DNA of 64,000 bases, taken from Mytilinidion resinicola (Eukaryota > Ascomycota > Dothideomycetes > Mytilinidiales > Mytilinidiaceae). The position numbers and the translations under genes were made by a program. The notes under the pieces are model-generated. The model had not been told where the DNA came from. It saw nothing but the letters and a program-made list of their open reading frames with translations, and ran no database searches. Positions 33,201 through 45,815 of the stretch are shown one piece after another. Position 1 is the stretch's first letter; each line of letters starts with the position of its first letter. The stretch covers positions 295,793-359,792 of the forward strand of contig NW_022985471.1 of the NCBI RefSeq assembly GCF_010093595.1. The letters run 5' to 3'.

Positions 33201-35871
33201 ACATAAGCAGTTCCCTCAGGTGTTCTGAGGATAGCTGCTTCGGTTGGTCCAACAAACTCGAAAAGCTTTGGGTCTAAGTCCTGACTAAATTGTTGGACAA
33301 GAAGTGGTAGAGCTGTGTCTGGTGCAACAAAAGCCAAATCAGCCGAAGCATTGTACGCCGCCTGATTGATCATAGGTAACGTCGCATTTGACTTGTCCTG
33401 AGTAGAAATTAGTTTACATTCACAGGGTTAAATTGCATGACATACCGTAGTTGCGTGAATGATTTGATCTAGACATTGGCTGAAGTTGGCCCGAGCAAGC
33501 TCGCCCGGATCTACGCCGCTTCTCAAGCAGAGGTCGATCCAGCTTACTCTTGGGACAAGCTCCGGGCGCGCCAGGATGAGAAGATTCACGAATTGATTTT
33601 GCAGCAAGTCCTGCAAAATGCTACCATTCTTACTGTTCCTCACACTGTCTGCGCGCGGACAAATGCTTTTCAAGACAACGTGTAGTTCGCTCGTTCCCGT
33701 CTTTGATGCCACGGCGGCAGTGTCTTTGTCATTGAGCTCGACTCTTCTATACCAGAGCCATAGCCCGTCAACAATGAGCTTTCCAATAGATGCTGGCTGC
33801 TGGGCGTAAGCTGACGATAGATGTTCCACAGCCAATTTCCGCGATCGCGGTGGGAGATTATGTGCTGAGATCATGTATATATATGCCTGCGACCAGGCGT
33901 CGCCAACACCCCCCTGGTCATCTATAGGCACATGTCCGGCCACTGCGGTTAGTGCTCGGATAATCCACTTCAGATCATCCTCGCCATTGGTCTTGGAGTA
34001 AATCCGATGGTTCAGCAAGAGAGAGGGTTTTGGTTGAGCAATCAGTGTCTGCTTCAGTACTGAGGCCTTTTTACACAGAGTGGAGAGCTTTGCGTCTTCT
34101 AGATGCTGAATTCTAGAGAGAATGAGAGCCGTAAACACGTAAGCAGCTGTTACCAATCCGCTTTGGGCAGCCGGTTGAGGATTAGCTACGGCTTCCTGCC
34201 AAATTTCCACCATTTTACCCAGGGTTGCTTGTGCAAAAGACAGAACGTCCGGCTCAGCATACCGCGATTTGGGTATCTCCCAAAGAGCATCGCCTGCACG
34301 AAGCGCCCATAGTCTGCGGACCGGCAATCTTTTGTCTCCCATGCCTTTAACGAACGCATCCGAGACAGACGAATCCAGTCTGGCGTCGTGCGTTAGGCTA
34401 AAGGTCAGATGCTTAGATAGTGTAAGGATCTCTGCTGCCGCTGCCACTTCATTTGGTTCTTTGAGCGCGACCGCTGCCATGCCACTAGGGATCTTTTGAG
34501 ACAGCGAAATTGATTGTGGTAGGGCGTCGAGCATCTGAGCATGCAACACCTTCTGCTCGGTGGTGGTGACCTTTGACTGCTTGAGAGGGTTTAGAATCTC
34601 TTCCGCAACCTTCCCTGTGGCATCTTCGTTTCTCGAACGGGACGCAAGCGACTCAAATGTCGATAAAGTGCCTCCTCGGATCACTGGGTTGGTTGATTTG
34701 ACGTTAGTCAGAAGTGGTTTCAGAAGATGCTTGAGGAGTATGTCGGAGAGATCCATGGTATCAGGTAGAGATTGAATTATAGGTGCTACGACACCGTTGA
34801 GTACAATCTCGGGCGATCTAAGCAGCGCCTTTTCTAACGGAGGTATGACTGTCTTCTGTATTTCGTCCAACGTGGCAAAAGAGGCGAAGAAATCATGTAG
34901 TCCATTAGCAATATGTCCAGGCACGACGGTCCGGGAACCAAGGATCTCCCTGATGTAGAAATCATAGTAATGGCCCTTGTGCTGCTCCAAGATCGGAACG
35001 GAGTGTGGAAGACGCGCCGACACACCCGCGACCACTCCCAGGAAAACAGCATTCCGCGCTGTAGACGAGGCTCCCTTTGTGGTAAGAGACTCAACGATCT
35101 TAGTAATAGCATCCTTCCTAATACTCTCGATCTTGAAGAGGCTTCGCAATGCCCTGCGTGTGGCCACTATGGCCGATTCCTGAACTCGAACATCACGGCG
35201 CGTATCCCCTGAACCCATGCAGGTCTCCAAAGCCCTAGCGTCTGCGTCTACGATATCGAGCCCCCATTTCGACCATCTTTCGGGTTTCGCTGCGCATTCT
35301 TGAAGAAGAACCGAGCACCAATCCGTAAGGACAAAAGCATTGACGTGGGCAATGCTGGCCTTGGAGCATTCGGTTTTCAGGAACTTGACGATCAAGGAAA
35401 TAACGTCGTCCGACTGAGGGGTATTTATTATCGCTTTTAGACATTGCTCCACCGCGTGTCTCGAGGGTCGATCGTCGTAGAGTGGGTATGTGTCGAATAG
35501 AAGCTCGAGCAGGAAACGAAGATCAGAGGAGGAAATAGCTAGACAAAGACATTACTTATTAGCATTCAACACAGTCACGAGAGTTGGAGACGTAGTTTCT
35601 AGGGCTTACCCTCATCTTGAGCCTGTTGTTGAAGGCTCAGAAGCTCCGAGGCTCTCCGCTTTGTGGAGCTCGTGAAAAGCCCTTGCCGCAATTCCTCGCG
35701 GTCCAAAGCGTGGTCGCCATTCGTTCCAGCTCCTGCCATTATCAAAGCCCATTGAAGGAGTGTAGAGAGTGTGGTGTTGACTTCTACCGCTGCCTGTGCT
35801 ATCACGAAATAACCGCAGGGGTCTTTTCGCGAGAGCCAAGACTTCCCCCGGCGTGACTGCCGTGAAGTCAT
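27223..35871 (-). CDS. gcn1: Translational activator Gcn1 (HEAT-repeat)
   Basis: Ten exons, all junctions phase-checked: 35610-35871, 33446-35538, 32716-33397, 32475-32672, 28603-32427, 28361-28552, 28155-28310, 28026-28107, 27836-27974 and 27223-27783. Introns are 43-71 nt. The product has 2729 aa, normal for Gcn1. It is almost all HEAT repeats. The eEF3-like block lies around residues 1400-1650 ([49 protein letters not shown]). The following repeats include the region that binds the RWD domain of Gcn2. Gcn1 sits on stalled, collided ribosomes and passes the uncharged-tRNA signal to Gcn2, which phosphorylates eIF2alpha. The start at 35871 is the longest option; a Met 44 codons downstream (35739) is also possible because the N-terminus is poorly conserved. 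It is divergent from the helicase at 36142. Confidence 0.95.
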
Positions 35872-36141
35872 AGTGGGCTCGAGTCCTACTTCAAACCTTT
35901 CACCAACAATACACGAACAGTCGAATTCGGAGCAGACCGAAGGCCCCCCTCTATATATACAGTGTAGGCTCGTTCTTCAACTCGAAACTCGCTCCAAGTC
36001 AACACCAGGGTTCACATCTGCTCTATTTTACTACGGTTCCGGCCGTGACACATCCTCATCCAAAATTTTGTATTGACATTTTCAAATACACAGTGAGGAA
36101 TTGTTCAAGGACTGTTTCCTTGCTCGGGATAGGGCGGCGAG
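35872..36141. promoter_or_regulatory. Divergent promoter gcn1 / DExH helicase
   Basis: 270 bp between the two start codons. A TATATATA run lies at 35952-35959. No other signal recognised. Confidence 0.55.
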
Positions 36142-39100
36142 ATGGCCCCGAAAAAGAAAAAGAAGCCCGCAGCCAATCCTGCCCGAGGATTTGCTACCAC
36201 GTCGATCGCGAGCAAGCCTAAACCGGACAAAAAGGCAGACAGTCCTGCCGAATCATTAGAAAATGGGGCTGTCGTTGCGTTGGCTGTCTCAGAGCCCTCT
36301 GAGCAGCAAAGTGAAATCCCCAAGACCTCTAAGCCAACCCGAGATGATCATCATGTCACTCCAGAAGAGCTCGAAGCGCAGCTGGAGCTCGACGAGCTTC
36401 AGTTACTAGTAGAAAAGCATGCGTCAAAGGTACGCCGCGACACAGCCCGGCAAATGACAAGAATCCAAACAGATCGGAGAGTGCTTCGAGCCCAGGCACA
36501 GCCTTTAGCAACTCGAGATTGGCTTTCCACAGATCTGATGCATACGATGATCGACCTAGCTAAGTCGGAAGCGGAAGATCCCAACCAGGCGTATGGACAG
36601 CAATCGTTTCTGAAGTCAATGCCGGAAGAGGAGGGAACTGTGCGGCTCTGGACGCTGCGTAAAGCACTCATGGATCTTGCCTTCTCCCATGACCGTGTCG
36701 AGCAGGCTCTGAAATGGCTCTGCGCTCGTCCGGTCAACATAGATTCTGCACCATACATTTGGGGGCTCCAAGAATGTCTTGAATTTCTAGCTCTCGAATG
36801 CGAAAAAGACCATCTGCCCCCATATGACAGTGCCTTGCCAACGAAACCAACGCTCGCCTCTTCTACTGAAACTTCCAGACCGGGTATGCATTTATTTCTC
36901 TACTATTTCAAGACTAGCACTGTATTTCTCTGAATTTTGTCAGGCCAAGCGTTGAATGATACTACTTCACTTTGTCCGTTTTCGTTTAACCTCCCTCCAA
37001 AGCTTCTGTTTCTACCGCTTACTCCTATCATCCGTTTCTTGGGAAGCTGCTTTCGCATACCTCGCTGCGTTTCTGAGATATCTAGAGATCTTCACCCCCG
37101 AATATTTCCACAAGTTATAAACACTTTGGTTGGTCTAAATGCTAACGTCTTAGGTACTCCGCCAATTGCCCCTCATGGCCCAGAGAACACACCGCTAAAT
37201 CACAATAGCACCTCTATACGTATGAGCCGCATAGAAGTTCTTGAAACAGGGTTTTCTCTTACTCCGCCGGCCATTGAGATTGACGTCAGTGATCTTGACA
37301 GCGATATGGAGCCGGATCAGCTAGTGCCAAAATACCTTTCAATTAAATCTAGGTTGTTCGAAATCAGCCCTGAAGCTGTCGAACCGAAAAATCGTCGCAA
37401 TAAATCGAAGTCTCAAGGAGCATCGGCGCAACTAGACTCATCCTCGTCGATCCGCAAATTGCAGTCCCAGCTTCGGCATATTGAGGCAGACCCGTTGTTC
37501 GACCAATATGACGCGGATACAAGATGGATAGCAAAACGTAATCAACTCGCCCAAGACACTATTGCGTCCAAGAGACTAGGGCTGCAGGATACCACGAACC
37601 CTGCGAAAGCTATTTTATCGGAACCTCGTCAATCTAGTACCACTGTGACTACATCTTCGAATTCCCCGGATCTTGTAGCCAAGGACGAGGGGGACGATCC
37701 TTCCGAGCTGGGAATGTTCTCGGAAATGTTTTCTGCCGTACCCGATGATGACTCTACTAATCCGGCACAAGATGGGGACTTAGCACCTAATTTGCAAACA
37801 ATCAGGTTACGCGACTTCGGGAAGCAGAGCGGACTAAATCCACGAAGAGTCCTAGAAGAGTCGGTCCGGGCGCGGGACCCGGATGCTAAATTAGTCTTCA
37901 AGCTTGCGTCTCCGACGACATATTCTTGCCGGCATTCTCTTACTATTTCGTGGTCCAGGGATCAAGATTTAGACTTTGAGGAGGATATTCCCGGTGTAAA
38001 ATGTGATTCTCGTTACCGGTCGATCACGTTCACTGCAATTACAACATCTACACCGTCCACCCAACAAAGCGAGGGCTACATATCGACAGCGGCTCTGTAT
38101 TCAGTATTTTCTGGTTCTGCAAGAGAAGAGAAGGCATACATTAGGCTTCCTTCGGTCTGGCGAGACCTCTACAAAGAGTTCCTTGAGATCAAGAAGGATC
38201 GCAACGACACCCAAGATCGTGCAACTGTGAAGGAGCTCCGGGCCATTGTACAAGAACAAGTTGATCGCGAAGAAGATGAAGGGATTGTGCTGACGAATAG
38301 GTTCCGAAAGCGGAATCAGGCCAGCGGAGCAGTGTCTGAGGCCGAAGATTCTGGCCGAGACGAAGGTCGCTATGCTGCCAACGCAGAGAGGCTCAGAGAA
38401 CTATGGGCTCGGAAATCAGCGACACCTGCATATCAACGAATGCTTCTATCGCGCATGAACTTGCCAATATTTGCGTTTCGTGCCGCAGCTCTCGCTACGA
38501 TTGATCATCACCAAGTCACTATCGTTTGTGGTGAGACTGGTTGTGGGAAGAGCACCCAGCTTCCGGCTTTCATCCTCGAAAACGAACTTTCAAAAGGCAA
38601 TGCATGTAAGATATATTGCACAGAGCCGAGACGGATCTCTGCCATATCGCTCGCGCAACGGGTTAGCGAGGAGTTGGGAGAGTTCAATAATGAGCTTGGG
38701 ACATCGAGGTCTCTTGTCGGTTATGCTATCCGCCTAGAGTCGAATACTTCAGCCCAGACGAGGCTTGTGTACGCTACGGTGGGCATTGTGCTACGGATGT
38801 TGGAATCTTCGAGAGGGATAGATGACATCACGCATCTGATTATTGATGAAGTTCACGAGCGAAGGTCAGTCTCCTAACGTTACCTTTCGTTCTGTTACTA
38901 ACCTCGAAACAGTATTGATACCGATTTTCTACTGATCATTCTCCGATCCCTCATGGACCGCCGACCAGAGTTGAAAGTCGTCCTTATGAGTGCTACCGTG
39001 GATGCACAGCGCTTCTCAAAGTATCTTAATGATGCACCCATCCTCAACGTCCCAGGCCGCACGTTCCCTGTCCAGACCAAATTTCTTGAGGACGCAGTGG

Positions 39101-40920
39101 AGTTGACTCATTACTCATCATCCACCAACGATACTTTCAACGATTCTGATACAAGCGAGAACGAAGATGCTGGATCTGAGAAAACTAGATCTGGAATTCC
39201 CAAGTCTCTCCCTGGATATAGCAATACGACACGCAGCACTCTAGCAAATTACGACGAATACCGGATTGATTACAGCATTATTGTCCGATTGATCGAGCAA
39301 GTATCGACTGATCCAAATTACTACATGTACAGCAAGGCGTTTCTGGTTTTCCTCCCCGGTATTGCCGAAATACGGCAACTGAACAACATCCTTCTCGGAC
39401 ATCCCCCCTTCAAGGACGGCTGGCTCATCCACCCTCTTCACTCAACCATTTCAAGCGAGGATCAACAGCAGGCTTTCCTTTTACCTCCCCACGGCGTGAG
39501 AAAGATTGTTCTCGCAACAAACATTGCAGAAACCGGTGTTACCATCCCGGACATCACCTGCGTGATAGACACGGGCAAACATAAAGAAATGCGATTCGAT
39601 GAGCGCAGACAGCTCTCTCGTCTGACACAGTCCTTCATATCACGTGCGAACGCCAAACAACGTCGAGGAAGAGCTGGGAGAGTCCAAGAGGGTCTTTGTT
39701 TTCATTTGTTCACCAAGCTCAGGCATGATGAACTTATGGCCGACCAACAAACCCCTGAGATGCTTCGACTATCTCTCCAGGACTTGGTAATGCGAACGAA
39801 GATATGCAAGCTTGGCGATATTGAGCAAACACTCTCATCGGCACTAGATCCCCCGTCGTCGAAGAACATTAGGAGGGCAATCGATGCTCTCATCGAAGTG
39901 GATGCGCTGACGTCGGCTGAAGAATTGACGCCACTTGGACGACAGCTCGCAAAGTTGCCTCTGGACGCCCATCTTGGCAAACTCGTTTTGCTAGCTGGGA
40001 TCTTCAATTGCGTCGACGTCGCCATCACGATAGCGGCGATACTCTCCTCCAAATCGCCCTTCTTAACGCCAATGGGTGCTCGCCAACGAGCAGACCTCGC
40101 CAGACTCACCTTCAAGCGAGGCGATTCCGACCTACTTACCGCCTATAATGCCTACAGGACCTGGAAGAATATCTGCATGACGCCCGGCTCCTCCGAAATG
40201 TCCTTCTGTCACAAGAACTTCCTGAGTTCCCAAAACCTCGGGAACATCGAGGACCTTAAGGGACAACTCCTGACATCCCTTATCGACGCCGGCTTCCTCC
40301 AATTACCACCAGACGAGCGCCGAGCACTAAGCCGCTACCGCAATACCCGCTTCCGTAGCTTCGTCTCATTCCCCGCGCATTACGATGCCAACTCTTCCAA
40401 CGACGCTCTCATCAACGCCGTCATCGCGGCCGCGTTTTACCCGAAGATCCTGACTCGCGACGGTAAAGGGTGGCGCAACATTGCAAACAACCAATCCGTC
40501 AGCCTCGCGCCGACCTCCGTCAACAAAGGCACGCAGACGGCGAGGTTCCTGAGCTACTACCACATTATGCAGGCGGGCAGCAAATACTACAATGCACACT
40601 CGACGTCGATCGCGCACGCTTTGCCAATGGTCTTGCTCGCGGGTAGCGAGGCAGATTTCCGGCTTCATGCGGGCGTTGTGTCGCTGAATAGCAATACCCT
40701 GCGCTTTGCGGTAAGGGACTGGAAGACGATGGTTGCACTCAAGGTCCTGAGGACGCGGATCAGGGATATCGTCAACGGGGCATGGAAAGCTCCGGGGAAG
40801 GCGCTGTCGAGCAGGGAGCAGAAGTGGATGGAGCTATTTGTGAAAGTCTTTGAGTTGGAGATGGAGAAGAGTGAGCGGATTGAGAAGACGAAGGTAAGGA
40901 GTGGGGGTGGGGTGAAATAA
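36142..40920 (+). CDS. DExH-box RNA helicase (DHX57/YLR419W-like)
   Basis: Exons: 36142-36883, 36944-38864 and 38913-40920, giving 1556 aa; or exon 2 starts at 37154, giving 1486 aa (see findings). The 48-nt intron 38865-38912 is certain: it restores DEVHERS|IDTDF. Superfamily-2 motifs in order: GETGCGKST (near residue 776 of the long form), TEPRRISAISLAQR, DEVH, MSAT, TNIAETGVTIPD and QRRGRAGR. These are followed by winged-helix, ratchet and OB-fold regions up to the C-terminus. The N-terminal extension is Lys-rich (MAPKKKKKP), then a UBA-like helical segment (LRKALMDLAFSHDRVEQALKWL) and a probable RWD-like segment before the helicase core. This layout suits the DHX57/YLR419W group, whose members act in the cytoplasm on RNA or ribosomes. 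The exact role is not established. Confidence 0.9.
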
Positions 40921-41496
40921 GCGATGGACATCTGGCTGTGGTGTGGTCTTTTCCTTTGAGGCAAATATGCGACATGGGCTCATCGCCAGCGTGCATTGTT
41001 TAGTTCAAACCCGCAGCGAAATTTTACGCTGCCCCACGACTTGGTCGTCGTTTGTCACTTTTCCAAAATCGGCTTCTAGAAACAAACATCACACTTTCTA
41101 CAAAATCGGTCCCAACAAGCGCCTCAGGCGACAGAGCTTAGTATTGAGGCGGAAGGTCGGGGCCTGATATCTTTCGGCTTGATTTTGTTGTGCTAATGTT
41201 TATTCAACTTGGGTAGGCATCAGTGAAGTGCCCTTTTTCGCCCCCCAAACAGTCGATGGTAGCGTGGAAAAGCAGGAGTAATGAAGCTTCACACCATACG
41301 AGCACCAGCGGTAAGGTGGCAGGAGATATTGACTACACGAGAGTCCGAACTAACGCCCTAGGATTCCACAAGGCTCTGCGTACTTTTGCTTTTTTTTTGT
41401 AAAGCGGACGGAATCCTGAAGCCAGTTTGCCCATCTTCCTTTCCCATGCTACACGCCCACCTTGCAAAGATCAGTTTTCATTGACTCCCATCCGAG
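40921..41496. other. Intergenic
   Basis: No gene or repeat seen. A T-run at 41392-41399 and C/T-rich sequence precede the next start. Confidence 0.5.
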
Positions 41497-43525
41497 ATGG
41501 AGCACTCATCACCCATACCACGAGTTGAACTGCCGAAACGTCCGCAAGCGAATGCCCGCCACGACCAGCTCCTACCAGAGATTGTCTCACCGGTCTTGTC
41601 TTTGGGACAAGGCGAAGATGGGGCAAATGAATCGCGTGGAACCTCTTTTCGAATAAGAGAATCTATACACGTCGCAGACCCAGATGAATCGGATGCTTCC
41701 ATTGTTCAAATTCCCCACGAAAAGGCTCTCGCCGCCCCTCTACTAGGACCAATTTCTTCTGTTATCGACTCAGCCTCCGATGACACCAAAAGCGTAAAAA
41801 GCAAGAAACAGCGAAAAAGATCCCAAGCGATGTCATGGTGGTGGTGGTGGGAAATCGGGGCAGCGATGCTCGGCACTGTCAGCATGCTTCTCATTATCGC
41901 CGTGCTCTTCAAGGTCCAAAACAAGCCTCTTCAAGACTGGACACTGCCGATTCAACCCAACTCCCTGATAGCCGTCTTTACTACCATCGGAAGGACCGCA
42001 ATAATGGTACCCATCGCTTCTTGTATCGCCCAGCTCAAGTGGCAACATTTCGATCATCGCGCTCGCCAATTGAATCATCTTCGGCTGTTCGACGATGCCT
42101 CGCGAGGACCATGGGGTGCGGTAACTATGGTATATGGTGTACGATGTCAAGCTCTGTTGGCATCGACCCTTGCGCTTGTCACCGTATTAGGCCTGGGGAT
42201 TGAGCCTAGTGCACAACAGATCCTGAATTTTTCTCACAGGGTCACCTTGTTGAAGAATGCTTCAGCCGAGATCGGGATAGCCGATAGCTATTTTTCCGAA
42301 GCTTATAAGGTTAATGGTATGAACTCATCTTTCTCGTTTTCACTTTAAGTATATACTGACATTTGGAACAGACACCGTTGAAGATGTGTGGGCTATGCAA
42401 AATCATATCCTTGGCGGAATAACCGGGAATGTCTTTTAGCTAAGGATGGAATGCGCCTCCCTAGCCACCCAATGCTCTTGGGAAGATTTCACAACGCTTG
42501 GGTTGTGCAGCGATTTCAGAAACGTCACTAACATTACCACACACAATTGTAAATATCAAGATCATTCAGATACTACTCCGTATTTTTGCACTTTCGATTT
42601 CCCGGGACTCAATATCGGCCAGAATACCACCATGGGGTGGGGAGACCCCGGCGAAGCGTTCAGTGGTCAATCATTTCTATCAACGACAGCATCAGCATAT
42701 CTATCCGCAGCCTGAACCCCAAACGGAGTGGATCGGCTCAATGGCTGTGATCAATATCTCCACGGTCATCGGGGGACCACCACAGCCATTACAATCAGCT
42801 GACGAGCGGGGACCAGTTGACGTACGGGGACTTGAGGTGTACTACTCTACCTGGTTTTGGTGTGCACAGACTTATCATGGGCTCACTGCGACACTAGGGG
42901 GGCTGGATCCAAAGCCACCTCGATCGGAACGGTTATTTCAAATGGGTCCTGGCGTACTGGCGTACTGAAGTACTCTCTCCGTGCAAACTCGACGAAAAAA
43001 GTGTATAATAACGGCTATGAAGCTATAACTTCCGTATTTCAGTGCCTCTACCACGAGCTCAACACCACCGCTCTTGGATATGATGCAACAGTTGGCTCCA
43101 TGAATCTCGGCAACTTCCTCAAAACGAGCAACATCAGCGACGTCACGCAAAATATCGCAGACATTTTGACAGGCTTGATGAGGAGCAACAACCCAGGCGA
43201 CAACCCCAACGCTACGATGTTCAAGGGGGAAGCCCATTTCCTCACCACTTTCGTCGATGTGCGATGGCCTTGGATCATTCTCCCGCTTGCCGAGACCTTG
43301 TTGACAATTATTTTACTCGCCATCTCAATCTTGCTTGCACGGCATCAACCGTTACTTAAGAAATCGGTGACTGCGTTGCTCGTGCATGGACTGGAGGGTT
43401 GGTCGGACGATGAGTTGGACGTTGGACGCCCAGAGACGGCGGAAAGCCTTGAGGGTATGGCAAAGGGAATGAAGGTATCGTTTAAGGAGGATGGACGGGG
43501 GAGGTTGAGGTCTGTGAGACCATGA
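41497..43525 (+). pseudogene. DUF3176-type fungal membrane protein, three lesions
   Basis: Exon 1 is 41497-42316, intron 42317-42371 (GTATGA..AACAG), and the frame resumes at 42372. The N-terminal part has three hydrophobic segments (EIGAAMLGTVSMLLIIAVLF, SLIAVFTTIGRTAIMV and ALLASTLALVTVLGL). The extracellular part has a Cys/Trp pattern (CSWEDFTTLGLCS) typical of DUF3176. A last membrane segment is WPWIILPLAETLLTIILLAI. Lesions: TAG at 42437-42439; a frame change near 42690-42720; and a second frame change caused exactly by a tandem 8-bp duplication, GGCGTACT at 42951-42958 and 42959-42966. Family function is unknown. The frame beyond each lesion remains protein-like, so the damage is recent. 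Confidence 0.75.
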
Positions 43526-44289
43526 GCCGCCAGCAAAGCCGTCCATTTCTCGATCCGTCGATCGGGCGGCCGGTTGATCTACGCCCTCTCGAATCCAGTC
43601 TAATCAACTCGAAGCTTGTTCAATCGTCAATCGGATTGAAGGATTAGAAACACGTCTTTACGCGTAGTTTTGGATCTATACTCCCCTTATATTTCCCTAA
43701 TTCCTACCTCACCCGCCCCTTGCCATACTGCTTTAGGTAGACTTGTTGCTGTTGTAGCTATACTGAAACGTTTAATGCAAGTTCTCTTATCAGTCCGACC
43801 ACTCTTGATTTCACTCGTCTCAATGCAATTCCAATCCAACGCCCTTGAACTCCGGCCGCCGGGTTATTGGCCACTTGGGACTGGGTAGATGCGCAACAAG
43901 ATGCATTGCTCGCAATAAATACATGCCGAAATATCAATTCGTTCAAGACTATATGTAGACCTCATAGAAGTGAAGATCGGGGTTGACGCTGTCGGGGGTG
44001 GCCAAGTGAGGTATCCAGGACGGTCAAATAGATGGATGCACTTGCGCCACGTTACGATTCACGAAAATACATTGAAGCTCGTCAGACAGTGGCAAACATG
44101 CGTGCACAGACTCACGAGAAGGTATTAGCGTGTTTGATGATGGTGAAAAGGTGGAAATTCATTAGTATCTAAGATCTCTGTAGGTTTTTTGATGAAGTGG
44201 TAGCTGAATTTCTCCGTGAGGCTTCAGAAAATCATCGAAATCAGTGCTGATGAGAAGAACCATCCTACCCAGAAGATACCAATCTGTCC
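43526..44289. other. Intergenic
   Basis: A short inverted-repeat-like patch lies near 43552-43566 (CGATCCGTCGATCGGGCGG). No gene seen. Confidence 0.45.
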
Positions 44290-45254
44290 TCAGTACGAGT
44301 CTGGATGCTCTGGTGCAACCCAAAGTCTCAAGGACACCTTAAGCCAATTCTCCAATGCGCCCGGCCAAGACGCTTGTTTCTTGATGGCTAAGATGACGTC
44401 GCCGATGGTAATACCACCTGGATTATGAATTTCTACCCATCCAGCGTCTGGTACCACTGACAGTCTAGCAATTTGTGCCACTGACAGTCCAGCATTTTGT
44501 GCCACTGACAGTCTAGCACATGTAGTCGGAGGGTTGGTAAAGAACATCTTCAGCCAAGACTCAAGTTCGGCTGATTTGTGTGCGAGGTAGTAGAGGTAAA
44601 GCTCGGCTGTTTCGATGTCACTATCCAGTGGGTTTGACGTAGACTTGACCCATCCGTTGTGCGAGAGGAGGAGAATGACCGGGTGGCCGAAGGGTTTATG
44701 AAAGTTGGATGAAGTTTCAAAGAGATCGAAGGGAATTCGCAGGTGTGCCGGTGACGCTCGTTGGGTTTCACGACACCGCCATTTCTAATTCCGCAGTGAA
44801 CCAGTTCATTGGTAGCTCGACGAACTTCGAGTGGCCCAGAGGTTGGCGGCGCCATCCACAGGGCCCGCTGCAAGCTTGGGGTCTGGTCGATGACGTCCTT
44901 CCACTGGCGGCAGACCCTCCGGCAGGTAATGATGTAGCGTATCGGCAGTTCCAAGAACACCTGCTCAAGCAATTCGACGATGGAGAGGGCTTGCGACGGT
45001 TTTTTGATGGGGGCAGCACCTCCGGCATCGATTTCCGTGTCGGTGTCAGAGAGAAGAGAGTCGGGGCAGTGACCCTCTGAGATAGCAAGATTAGCGTAGC
45101 CACATAGTGTGAGGAACGGCAATACGTACTCGTAGAAGGAGAATGTGGCGCCATCGTCACCAGGTGTTGACGTTGGCGTTGTGGTGTTGTGGAGCAGAGG
45201 AGCAGAGGAACGGAGAGAGTGAAGAGCCAAAGATTTGAGGAGAAAAAGCGTCAC
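44290..45254 (-). pseudogene. F-box protein with frameshift
   Basis: N-terminal frame (from 45254) contains an F-box: ALSIVELLEQVFLELPIRYI, then CRRVCRQWKDVIDQTPSLQ. This is the form common in large dothideomycete F-box families. After about 44785 the homologous signal moves to another frame: LRIPFDLFETSSNFHKPFGH, then ESWLKMFFTNPPTT and NPGGITIGDVILAIKK, ending at 44290. That is the usual SWRxMFxTQPP / GVTxGDVL tail of these proteins. A TAG in the second frame (44785-44787) places the shift between 44785 and about 44690. No credible intron joins the two, so I call it a frameshift; an assembly error is possible. The tail carries three 24-bp repeats in frame. Confidence 0.65.
44451..44522 (-). 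repeat. 24-bp tandem repeat in F-box gene tail, three units
   Basis: Units at 44451-44474, 44475-44498 and 44499-44522 (plus-strand form GTGCCACTGACAGTCYAGCA...). They encode an eight-residue unit around LSVAQ in the minus-strand frame. Confidence 0.85.
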
Positions 45255-45426
45255 ATACTGCCAGGGATGAGGCCGTGCGCCGCGTCTCTAGACCGCAACA
45301 GTAATGGTGAATGAAGGTGGCACATACTCGACTGTTTGAGATGGATGATACTTATCTACCTCACCGTTGGACGTGACGTACGACGCCTCGAAGGTACGAA
45401 GAGCAGCGATGGAAAAGTGCGCTCAC

Positions 45427-45705
45427 TTATAATACAACATTGCAGATAGAAATAACAACAACACTCATCAAAAGATAGTCACGGCCTCTTCTCGCACGTA
45501 TACCAAGTGTCAGCAAATTTCCGCAAAAAGATATCAGAGCCCACCAGCAACACGATAGACAATAGAAAACAAAAAAAGAAAATCCAAGGAGCAAAACACC
45601 ACCCTCCTCGAGGAGGGTGTAGAAACCCGGGCGTTTCTCCGTGACGATGGACTTAATTTTTCCGCGCTGTGCGGCCTTTCGGGCGATTCTCCGGGAAACA
45701 GCCAT
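45427..45705 (-). CDS. Possible small membrane protein, 92 aa
   Basis: MAVSRRIARKAAQRGKIKS starts a basic N-terminus, followed by one strongly hydrophobic segment (GGVLLLGFSFFVFYCLSCCW) and a basic C-terminal part. No homologue recognised. The tRNA-like sequence lies directly upstream, which makes a proper promoter doubtful. Confidence 0.2.
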   Translation of the reverse strand: MAVSRRIARKAAQRGKIKSIVTEKRPGFYTLLEEGGVLLLGFSFFVFYCLSCCWWALISFCGNLLTLGIRARRGRDYLLMSVVVISICNVVL

Positions 45706-45721
45706 GAATGTCAATTCCTGA

Positions 45722-45815
45722 CAAGGGCTGGATTCGAACTCACAGCCCCTGTAGGTTGGCGTTGGGGTGCGACGTCCCGGAAGGGGACGCTGACTACTTT
45801 GCACAGTGGTCATTA
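45722..45815 (-). tRNA. tRNA-like sequence (degenerate or pseudogene)
   Basis: On the minus strand a good B-box (GAGTTCGAATCC, near 45730-45741) is preceded about 65 nt upstream by an A-box-like stretch (TGTGCAAAGTAG, near 45796-45807). A possible anticodon hairpin, CGTCC..GGACG, lies between. The T-stem and acceptor pairs are imperfect (TGAC..GTCA only) and position 33 is not U. I therefore give no isotype. It may be a tRNA relic or a tRNA-derived SINE head. Confidence 0.25.
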
